From: Streptomyces sp. NRRL F-5123
GTDB taxonomy: Bacteria; Actinomycetota; Actinomycetes; Streptomycetales; Streptomycetaceae
Assembly: GCF_000721495.1 (NCBI RefSeq)
Contig: NZ_JOHY01000061.1
Location: forward strand, 1-38,021
DNA: 38,021 nucleotides
Direction: 5' to 3'
This document shows, piece after piece, positions 32,372 through 38,021 of the stretch; the stretch's first letter is position 1; the number at the start of each line of letters is the position of its first letter. The notes under the pieces are model-generated. The model made no database searches, was not told where the DNA came from, and saw only the letters and a list, made by a program, of their open reading frames with translations. The position numbers and the translations under genes were made by a program.

Positions 32372-33139
32372 ATGTCCCCACTGGAAGCCCTTGCCGTCCT
32401 CGCCGCAGGGGTCGGCGCCGGCACCATCAACACCATCGTCGGCTCCGGCACGCTGCTGACCTTCCCGGTCCTCGTCGCCGTCGGCCTGTCCCCGGTCACC
32501 GCCAACGTCTCCAACGCCCTCGGCCTCGTCCCCGGCTCGATCACCGGCGCCATCGGCTACCGGCGCGAACTGGCCGGGCAGCGCGAGCGGCTGATCCGCC
32601 TCGGCCTGGTCGCCCTGCTCGGCGGCGCCACCGGCGCCGTCCTGCTGGTCACCCTGCCCTCCAAGGCCTTCCACGCCATCGTGCCGGTCCTCATCGCCGC
32701 CGCCCTGGTGCTGGTCGTCCTCCAACCCCGGCTCAGCCGCGCCGTCCAGGCCCGCCGGGAGCGCCAGGGCACCACCGCCCCCGCCCACGGCGGCGCGCTG
32801 CTCGCCCTCGGGATGTTCGTGGCCAGCGCCTACGGCGGCTACTTCGGCGCTGCCCAGGGCGTCATCTACCTCTCCCTCATGGGCCTGATGCTCGACGAGA
32901 CCCTCCAGCGCATCAACGGCCTGAAGAACGTGCTGGCCGCCATGGTCAACGGCATCGCCGCGGTGCTCTTCATCTTCGTCGCCGACATGGACTGGGCCGC
33001 CGTAGGGCTCGTCGCCGTCGGCGCGACCATCGGCGGCCTCATCGGCGCCCGCGTCGGCCGCCGGCTGCCGCCCGCCGCGCTGCGCGGCCTGATCGTGGCC
33101 GTCGGCATCGTGGCCATCGTCCAGCTCATCCTCAAGTAG
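32372..33139 (+). CDS. TSUP (TauE/SafE) family permease
   Basis: 255 residues with eight predicted helices in two repeats. The first repeat opens with AGVGAGTINTIVGSGTLLTFPVLVAVGLSPVTANVSN (key GxxxGxxNxxVGGG-like motif) and the second with GMFVASAYGGYFGAAQGV, the two signature loops of the family. Members export or take up sulfite, sulfonates, sulfoacetate or related anions; the substrate here is not identifiable. GGAGAG lies 7 nt before ATG 32372. Preceded by the 9-5-9 inverted repeat and followed by a hairpin shared with the convergent HNH gene. Confidence 0.9.
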   Translation: MSPLEALAVLAAGVGAGTINTIVGSGTLLTFPVLVAVGLSPVTANVSNALGLVPGSITGAIGYRRELAGQRERLIRLGLVALLGGATGAVLLVTLPSKAFHAIVPVLIAAALVLVVLQPRLSRAVQARRERQGTTAPAHGGALLALGMFVASAYGGYFGAAQGVIYLSLMGLMLDETLQRINGLKNVLAAMVNGIAAVLFIFVADMDWAAVGLVAVGATIGGLIGARVGRRLPPAALRGLIVAVGIVAIVQLILK

Positions 33140-33154
33140 CCCCGCACGCACGAA

Positions 33155-33192
33155 GGCGGCCGGCCCCGTCGTCCCCGACCGGCCCGGCCGCC
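33155..33192. terminator. Stem-loop between convergent TSUP and HNH genes
   Basis: GGCGGCCGG (33155-33163) pairs with CCGGCCGCC (33184-33192), loop of 20. It is placed 16 nt after the TSUP stop and 25 nt from the HNH stop. Confidence 0.6.
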
Positions 33193-33216
33193 CTCCACAC
33201 CGTGCGCCCTACCCGC

Positions 33217-33720
33217 TCATGCCGTACGGGCCAGCCACTCCGGCAGCGCCGCGCGGTCCCGCACACCCAGCGCCAGCAGCAGCGCGTCCGCCGGTGTCGG
33301 CTCGAACGGCTGCGCCAGCAGCCGCATCCCGGCCTGCTCCGGCGTACGGTCCGCCTTGCGCTGGTTGTCCTCCGAGCAGGCCGCGACCGTGTTCAGCCAG
33401 CTGTCCGCGCCGCCGTGCGACTTGGGCACCACGTGGTCGACCGTCGCCGCCCGCCGCCCGCAGTACGCGCACCGGTGCCGGTCGCGCACCAGCACCCCGC
33501 GCCGCGACCACGGGGCCCGTTGTCGGAAGGGCACCCGTACGTACCGGCACAGCCGGATCACCTGCGGCACCGGGATGTCCACCTGGGCGGCACGGAAGCG
33601 CAGACCCGAATGCGCCTGCTCGACGACGGCCTTGTCCTGCATCACCAGGACCACCGCGCGGTGCAGCGACACCGTCGACAGCGGCTCGAAACTCGCGTTC
33701 AGCACCAGCGTCTCACGCAT
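33217..33720 (-). CDS. HNH endonuclease domain protein
   Basis: 167 residues. After an N-terminal region (VLNASFEPLSTVSLHRAVVLVMQDKA) lies the HNH core (about 90-130): CxxC in RCAYCGRRA, the DH pair in ATVDHVVPKSHGG, and NTVAACSEDNQRK. This is the widespread small actinobacterial HNH protein, usually housekeeping rather than part of a restriction system; its substrate is unknown. ATG 33720 has GGGAGG 9 nt upstream. Upstream extensions of the frame are shadows. No methyltransferase neighbours it. Confidence 0.87.
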   Translation of the reverse strand: MRETLVLNASFEPLSTVSLHRAVVLVMQDKAVVEQAHSGLRFRAAQVDIPVPQVIRLCRYVRVPFRQRAPWSRRGVLVRDRHRCAYCGRRAATVDHVVPKSHGGADSWLNTVAACSEDNQRKADRTPEQAGMRLLAQPFEPTPADALLLALGVRDRAALPEWLARTA

Positions 33721-34196
33721 TTCCGCCCACCTCCCGGCTCCGCTCCGCCCCTCGGCGAAGTGGCTCCACTGTGCCCGTGCGTTTGCCGCACGGACAACGC
33801 AATTTCCCCTCAGGGGACAGGAGATGGCCGCGAAAGGAGAGCGCGGCAAAGAGCCGGGGAACACTCCGCCCCCGGAAACAGGAAAGACTGCGCCCCGGAC
33901 GCCGTGAGGAGGTGGAATCCCCGGCATCCGGAGCGCTCCGGCCGGCGCGGACGCCCGGTCCGGACGACCGGGGCCCGGCAGGCGGCGGAGGGCGCGTGGT
34001 ACCGCCCAGCGCCACACCCCGCCGCCCCCGCCGAAGCGGTGCCGGCCTGCCCGGTGTCGAGCCGCGCCGCCCGGGCGCATGACCGGGGGCACCGGCGAGC
34101 CGGGCACCCACCACTGTGCGGCGCGGCGGCCGCGGGGCGCAACGCATTAACCGCCGGCCACCCCGCCTTCCCGCCACGGCCGGCGGGTACGGCGGC
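33721..34196. other. Gene-free stretch between HNH and PEBP genes
   Basis: 476 bases. The HNH promoter and its inverted repeat occupy the first 80. The stretch around 33800-33910 is AT-richer than its surroundings (runs such as GCGAAAGGAG and GGAAACAGGAAAG). A 27-codon frame from ATG 33824 exists but has no gene-like codon use. The remainder is GC-rich, with CCGGAGCGCTCCGG-type short palindromes near 33929. Nothing else supported. Confidence 0.55.
33768..33797 (-). promoter_or_regulatory. Candidate promoter and operator of the HNH gene
   Basis: On the minus strand TTGTCC (33797-33792), an 18-bp spacer, and CACAGT (33773-33768). The spacer is filled by a perfect inverted repeat: CCGTGCG (33775-33781), TTTGC, CGCACGG (33787-33793). 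The predicted leader is about 40 nt. Confidence 0.5.
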
Positions 34197-34733
34197 TCAG
34201 CCGCCCGACACCTCGTACTCGGCGATCAGCGCCGCCCGCGCCAGCGTGTGGAAGCGCAGGTTGAAGCCCACGACCGCGGGCGAGGCACCCGCGTCCACAC
34301 CCAGCTTCTCCTGGTCCACCGCGAAGACGGTGAAGACGTAGCGGTGCGGACCGTCCCCGGCGGGCGGCGCCGCCCCGCCGAAATCCCGCGTCCCGTAGTC
34401 GTTGCGGGCGTGCACCGCACCGTCCGGGAGCCCCACGAAATCCCCCGAGCCCGCACCCCGCGGCAGCTCCGTCACCGACGCGGGGATGTCGAACAGCACC
34501 CAGTGCCAGAAACCGCTGCCGGTCGGCGCGTCCGGGTCGTAGCACGTCACGGCGAAGCTCCTGGTCTCCGCCGGGAAGCCCTCCCACCGCAGATGCGGCG
34601 AGACGTTGCCCTCCGCGTGGACCTGGTCGTCGGGGAGCACTCCCTCGTGCGTCATCCCGTCGCTCACGACGGTGAACTCCGGCACCTGCGGGTGGAAGTC
34701 ATGGGGAAGCGGTCGCCGCGCTTGCTCGGACAC
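34197..34733 (-). CDS. YbhB/YbcL-type PEBP (Raf kinase inhibitor-like) protein
   Basis: 178 residues of the phosphatidylethanolamine-binding fold. Key ligand-site motifs are [21 protein letters not shown] (DPDAP and HWV), then GARNDYGT-like [13 protein letters not shown], and [12 protein letters not shown]. No signal peptide, so cytoplasmic. The function of bacterial members is unsettled. GTG 34733 was chosen because GAGAGGTG precedes it and homology starts there. It follows the Spo0M gene on the same strand by 62 bp. Confidence 0.88.
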   Translation of the reverse strand: MSEQARRPLPHDFHPQVPEFTVVSDGMTHEGVLPDDQVHAEGNVSPHLRWEGFPAETRSFAVTCYDPDAPTGSGFWHWVLFDIPASVTELPRGAGSGDFVGLPDGAVHARNDYGTRDFGGAAPPAGDGPHRYVFTVFAVDQEKLGVDAGASPAVVGFNLRFHTLARAALIAEYEVSGG

Positions 34734-34795
34734 CTCGACACCTCTCGATTCGATCAGTCGGTCTCGCACCAACCTGCCGGTCCGAGCGTAGGACC

Positions 34796-35587
34796 CTAGA
34801 ACCAGTTCCGCTTCGCTCCCACCTCGGCCAGCCACTGATGGAGGTAGTCCGCCCAGTCCGTGTGCTCAAAGGACTGCATGTTCATCACGAAGGAGCGGTG
34901 CGTGTCGCCACCGGTGAAGGCGCCCTTCTTGTCCATCTCCAGCACCACGTCCATCTCGTTGCCGTCGGCCACGAAGGTCAGCTCCACCTCCTTGAGCCCG
35001 CGGTACTGCTCCGGCACCTTGAACTCGATCTCCTGGTAGAACGGCAGCCGCTGCCGCGTCCCGTGCACGTGCCCCTTCTCCAGGTCCGCGCTGTGGAAGC
35101 GGAAGCCCAGCCGCCCGAAGGCCTCGAGCAGCGCGTCCTGCGCCGGCAGCGGGTGCACGTTCACCGGGTCCAGGTCGCCCTTGTCGACCGCCCGCGCGAT
35201 CTGCAGCTCCGTCGTCACACCGACGTTCATCCCGGTCAGCTGCCGCCCCATGAACATCGTCACCGGCGTCTCCCACGGCACCTCCAGCGCGAACTGCAGC
35301 GTGTGCACCGCCCGCGGCTGGATCACGAACTCCCCGCCCACCTGCAGCGTGTGGAACTCGATGTTCTGGTGGTACTCGGTGTCCTCGCCCTGGGCGTTCT
35401 TCGTCTCGACCTCGACGCGGGCCTGCAGCCCCACCGACACCCCCTGGATGCGCTGGTCGACCGAACCCCCCTCGATCCGCACCTCGCCGTGGATCACCCC
35501 GCCCGGCGTCACGTCCGCCTGGTGCAGCTCGGTCTCCACCGACGCCCCGCCCGCGCCCAGACTCGCCATCATCTTCCTGAAGCCCAT
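34796..35587 (-). CDS. Spo0M family sporulation protein
   Basis: 263 residues with an arrestin-like beta-sandwich N-terminal part: [25 protein letters not shown], then the [18 protein letters not shown] strand pattern and a PWETPVT turn. A C-terminal part contains [10 protein letters not shown] and [21 protein letters not shown]. Spo0M proteins affect sporulation or cytoskeletal control in Bacillus; actinomycete homologues are conserved and poorly defined. ATG 35587 was chosen for the typical [11 protein letters not shown] start. It is divergent from the DNA glycosylase across 111 bp containing a perfect 7-2-7 palindrome. Confidence 0.88.
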   Translation of the reverse strand: MGFRKMMASLGAGGASVETELHQADVTPGGVIHGEVRIEGGSVDQRIQGVSVGLQARVEVETKNAQGEDTEYHQNIEFHTLQVGGEFVIQPRAVHTLQFALEVPWETPVTMFMGRQLTGMNVGVTTELQIARAVDKGDLDPVNVHPLPAQDALLEAFGRLGFRFHSADLEKGHVHGTRQRLPFYQEIEFKVPEQYRGLKEVELTFVADGNEMDVVLEMDKKGAFTGGDTHRSFVMNMQSFEHTDWADYLHQWLAEVGAKRNWF

Positions 35588-35661
35588 TACGGACACCCGT
35601 CCCCTTCGCTTTGCCGTGTCGTGCACAGATCTTGGCGAACACTACGAACGCAGCGCACCCC

Positions 35662-35690
35662 GGGGTGGTTCCACCCCGCTCCGGTACGCT
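35662..35690 (+). promoter_or_regulatory. Inverted repeat and -10 upstream of the glycosylase gene
   Basis: GGGGTGG (35662-35668), TT, CCACCCC (35671-35677) is a perfect palindrome, followed by TACGCT (35685-35690), 8 nt before GTG 35699. The palindrome sits where the -35 should be. A short leader or none is implied. Confidence 0.45.
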
Positions 35691-35698
35691 TCCGGACC

Positions 35699-36334
35699 GT
35701 GATCACCGCACCCGAGCGGGCCCCGCTGGACCGCGCGTTCTTCGACCGGCCGGTCCTGGAGATCGCGCCGGACCTCCTCGGCCGCGTCCTCGTCCGCACC
35801 ACCGACGACGGCCCGATCGACCTGCGGCTCACCGAGGTCGAGGCCTACGACGGCCCCAACGACCCCGGCTCCCACGCCTACCGCGGCCGCACCGACCGCA
35901 ACGCCGTCATGTTCGGCCCGCCCGGCCACACCTACGTCTACTTCACCTACGGCATGTGGCACTGCCTGAACCTGGTCTGCGGACCCGTGGGCAAGGCCGC
36001 CGGAATCCTGCTGCGGGCCGGCCACGTCACCGCCGGCGCCGACCTCGCCCGCCGCCACCGCCCCACCTCGCGCAAGGACACCGACCTCGCCCAGGGCCCC
36101 GCCCGGCTCGCCACCGCCCTCTCCGTCGACCGCGCCCTCAACGGCGCCGACGCCTGCGCCCCCGGCGGCCCCTTCCGCATCCTCACCGGCACCCCGCCCG
36201 ACCCCGCCGCCGTCCGCACCGGCCCGCGCACCGGCGTCGGCGGCGCCGGAGCCGCCCACCCCTGGCGCTACTGGATCGACGGCGACCCCACCGTGAGCCC
36301 TTACCGCGCGCACGCCCCGCGCAAGCGGCGGTAG
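35699..36334 (+). CDS. DNA-3-methyladenine glycosylase (AAG/MPG type)
   Basis: 211 residues. Removes alkylated bases such as 3-methyladenine and hypoxanthine in base excision repair. The family motifs are all present: [31 protein letters not shown] (catalytic Glu in the EVEAY segment), [25 protein letters not shown], and GPARLATAL. The C terminus is a little extended (RAHAPRKRR). GTG 35699 is supported by the start of homology; it has no clear Shine-Dalgarno but a -10-like hexamer 8 nt upstream. tyrS follows by 61 bp. Confidence 0.93.
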   Translation: MITAPERAPLDRAFFDRPVLEIAPDLLGRVLVRTTDDGPIDLRLTEVEAYDGPNDPGSHAYRGRTDRNAVMFGPPGHTYVYFTYGMWHCLNLVCGPVGKAAGILLRAGHVTAGADLARRHRPTSRKDTDLAQGPARLATALSVDRALNGADACAPGGPFRILTGTPPDPAAVRTGPRTGVGGAGAAHPWRYWIDGDPTVSPYRAHAPRKRR

Positions 36335-36395
36335 CCTGCCAGGGCGCGGAGCAGCAGCTCCGCGCCCATCAGCAGAACCAAGGAGACACGAAGCC

Positions 36396-37658
36396 GTGAC
36401 GGACATCGTCGACGACCTGAAGTGGCGCGGGCTCTTCTCGCTGTCCACCGACGAGGACGCCTTGCGCAAGGCACTCGCGGACGGTCCCGTCACCTTCTAT
36501 TGCGGCTTCGACCCGACCGCGGCCAGCCTGCACGTCGGCCACCTCGTCCAGGTCCTCACCGTGCGCCGCCTCCAGCTCGCCGGCCACCGCCCGCTCGCCC
36601 TCGTCGGCGGCGCCACCGGCCAGATCGGCGACCCCCGCCCCACGGCCGAGCGCACCCTGAACGCCCCGGAGACGGTCGCCGCCTGGGTCGGCCGGCTGCG
36701 TGCTCAGATCGAGCCCTACCTCTCCTTCGAGGGCGACAACGCCGCACTCATGGTCAACAACCTGGACTGGACGGCCGGTCTGTCGGCTATCGAGTTCCTG
36801 CGCGACATCGGCAAGCACTTCCGCGTCAACAAGATGCTCACCAAGGACGCCGTCGCCCGCCGACTGGAGTCCGAGCAGGGCATCAGCTACACGGAGTTCA
36901 GCTACCAGCTGCTCCAGGGCATGGACTTCCTGGAGCTGTACCGCCGCTACGGCTGCACCCTCCAGCAGGGCGGCAGCGACCAGTGGGGCAACCTGACCGC
37001 CGGCCTCGACCTCATCCACCGGCTGGAGCCGGGCGCCGACGTGCACTGCATGGCCACCCCACTCATGGTCAAGGCGGACGGCACCAAGTTCGGGAAGACC
37101 GAGGGCGGCGCCGTCTGGCTCGACCCCGAGATGACGACGCCCTACGCCTTCTACCAGTTCTGGCTGAATCAGGACGACCGGGACATCTCCACCTACATGC
37201 GTATGCTCAGCTTCCGCAGCCGGGCGGAGCTGGAGGAGATGGAGCAGCTCACGGCCGAGCGCCCGCAGGCCCGCACGGCCCAGCGCGCCCTCGCCGAGGA
37301 GCTCACCACCCTCGTCCACGGCGCCGACCAGTGCGCGGCTGTGATCGCCGCTTCAAGGGCGCTTTTCGGCCAGGGCGATCTCGCCGAACTCGACGAGCCC
37401 ACCCTGGCCGCGGCCCTCAGCGAGCTGCCGCACGCCCAGGTGACCGAGCCGGCCCCGATCGCCGACCTGCTCGCCCTGACCGAGCTGGTCCCGAGCAAGT
37501 CGGCGGCCCGCCGCACCATCAAGGAGGGCGGGGCCTACCTCAACAACACCAAGGTCACGGACGAGGACGCCACCCCCACGCGGGACGACCTCATCCACGG
37601 CCGGTGGCTCGTCCTGCGCCGCGGCAAGCGCAACCTGGCGGCGGTCGAGGTCCGCTGA
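36396..37658 (+). CDS. tyrS: Tyrosyl-tRNA synthetase TyrS
   Basis: 420 residues, class I aminoacyl-tRNA synthetase. [12 protein letters not shown] contains the HIGH-type motif (HVGH, about residues 46-49). Tyrosine-site segments include [13 protein letters not shown] and [18 protein letters not shown] (about 230) is the KMSKS loop in its KFGKT form. The C-terminal S4 RNA-binding domain (about 355-418) reads [27 protein letters not shown] 10 nt before GTG 36396 is a good ribosome binding site. No T-box leader is seen. It lies directly upstream of an rRNA operon leader. Confidence 0.96.
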   Translation: MTDIVDDLKWRGLFSLSTDEDALRKALADGPVTFYCGFDPTAASLHVGHLVQVLTVRRLQLAGHRPLALVGGATGQIGDPRPTAERTLNAPETVAAWVGRLRAQIEPYLSFEGDNAALMVNNLDWTAGLSAIEFLRDIGKHFRVNKMLTKDAVARRLESEQGISYTEFSYQLLQGMDFLELYRRYGCTLQQGGSDQWGNLTAGLDLIHRLEPGADVHCMATPLMVKADGTKFGKTEGGAVWLDPEMTTPYAFYQFWLNQDDRDISTYMRMLSFRSRAELEEMEQLTAERPQARTAQRALAEELTTLVHGADQCAAVIAASRALFGQGDLAELDEPTLAAALSELPHAQVTEPAPIADLLALTELVPSKSAARRTIKEGGAYLNNTKVTDEDATPTRDDLIHGRWLVLRRGKRNLAAVEVR

Positions 37659-37701
37659 CCACTGTCCCGACCGGGACGTGGCCGGAAAAATACGTTTGAA
37701 C

Positions 37702-37726
37702 GGCGGCCGAGCTTGACTCGGCCGCC
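37702..37726 (+). terminator. tyrS terminator overlapping an rRNA promoter -35
   Basis: GGCGGCCGAG (37702-37711) pairs with CTCGGCCGCC (37717-37726): a perfect 10-bp stem with loop CTTGA. The -35 hexamer TTGACT (37713-37718) spans the loop and the right arm. Confidence 0.7.
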
Positions 37727-37837
37727 ACATGTACGTAACGTAGTCCGAGTCGCCAAAACGGCCCGGAGACCTGGCTCACACCAGCTCCAGCCGCCGGGGC
37801 GGCCACCCAACTACCTACGCCCACCCCTTCAGCGGGG

Positions 37838-37861
37838 CGATTTTCGGTGTGCCGAAAATCG
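37838..37861. promoter_or_regulatory. 10-4-10 perfect inverted repeat in the rRNA upstream region
   Basis: CGATTTTCGG (37838-37847), TGTG, CCGAAAATCG (37852-37861). AT-rich relative to the genome. It is either a hairpin in a long pre-rRNA leader or a protein site upstream of the proximal promoter. Confidence 0.5.
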
Positions 37862-38021
37862 AAATGCTGAGCGGGAAACGGCCGATTATGAATCGGCTCG
37901 GGAGTCCGGTAAGCTGGGAAACACGAAGGGAAAGCCCGGAGGGGCCGGTGAAACGGTCTCGAAGGAAGCTTCCGTTCCTTGAGAACTCAACAGCGTGCCA
38001 AAAGTCAACGCCAGATATGTT

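Larger units (their letters stand above)
37659..38021 (+). promoter_or_regulatory. rRNA operon promoter region and 5' leader (16S gene beyond the window)
   Basis: The final 363 bases contain no gene. They hold TTGACT (37713-37718), 17 bp, TAACGT (37736-37741) as one promoter. A second candidate -10, TAAGCT (37910-37915), has only a poor -35 (TTATGA). The palindromic boxA-like TTGAGAACTCAA is at 37979-37990, continuing CAGCGTGCC, as in actinobacterial pre-16S leaders. Perfect inverted repeats lie at 37838-37861 (10-4-10) and 37881-37897 (7-3-7). The 16S start itself is not reached. Confidence 0.85.

Noticed and set aside
33824..33907. 27-codon frame beginning MAAKGERGKEPG
   Set aside because: AGGAG sits only 1-2 nt before the ATG, codon use is not gene-like for this genome, and no family is recognised.
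37979..38021. Start of the 16S rRNA gene
   Set aside because: The sequence is leader only; the conserved 16S 5' end (AGAGTTTGATC region) is not reached.

Overview
This is a chromosomal window from a high-GC actinomycete, almost certainly Streptomyces or a close relative. The grounds are the very high GC with strong third-position GC, the many GTG/TTG starts, the short AT-rich -10 hexamers, and the family content: DUF3099, a 40-residue SGM_5486-type membrane peptide, an FHA-FHA-ABC transporter, Spo0M, an InhA-type FabI beside FabG, and an LPMO with a DasR-type operator. The right edge reads like a Streptomyces rRNA operon leader. Most of the window is conserved core chromosome. I see no insertion sequence, integrase, phage gene, tRNA or CRISPR array.

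Layout. 1-4.2 kb: the tail of an unknown gene, a YhhN-type lysoplasmalogenase, moaA, a 74-residue conserved hypothetical protein, DUF3099, a GlsB/YeaQ-type membrane protein and kptA. 4.2-7.1 kb: tldD-tldE (4-bp overlap) followed by kptA on the minus strand. 7.3-9.5 kb: a single-domain globin, a flavohaemoglobin-like globin reductase and a DivIVA-like coiled-coil protein. 9.6-12.3 kb: a copper LPMO with a DasR-type site inside its promoter, a strong terminator, then the fatty-acid pair fabG-fabI. 12.3-12.8 kb: a gene-free stretch holding a 201-bp tandem duplication. 12.8-15.3 kb: a divergent FadR-type regulator and CynX/NimT-type MFS transporter whose start codons are 22 bp apart around a perfect palindrome, then the SGM_5486-type peptide. 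15.5-16.4 kb: a small membrane protein and a SixA-type phosphatase. 16.4-18.6 kb: a tightly overlapping minus-strand cassette made of a WXG100-like protein, a calpain-family (C2) cysteine protease and a 109-residue protein. This is the most system-like and least familiar part of the window. 18.7-20.8 kb: a lipoprotein and serB.

21-26.7 kb: the FHA-FHA-ABC transporter, a perfect 18-bp bidirectional terminator, a secreted SLT-domain transglycosylase, queA, and an SDR enzyme coupled to it. 27-31.1 kb: a GAF histidine kinase with a NarL-type regulator, a conserved unknown protein, an ABC ATPase and NfeD. 31.2-35.6 kb: an SPFH protein (partner of NfeD), a TSUP permease, an HNH endonuclease, a YbhB/PEBP protein and Spo0M. 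35.7-38 kb: 3-methyladenine DNA glycosylase, tyrS, and the promoter/leader region of an rRNA operon whose 16S gene lies beyond the window.

Regulatory architecture is unusually readable. Several genes carry a TAnnnT-type hexamer exactly 6 nt before the start codon and no spaced Shine-Dalgarno, implying leaderless mRNAs. Several perfect inverted repeats sit in promoter spacers. Three tandem repeats each begin or end at a stop codon. All functions are inferred from sequence motifs and family memory; no database search was run.
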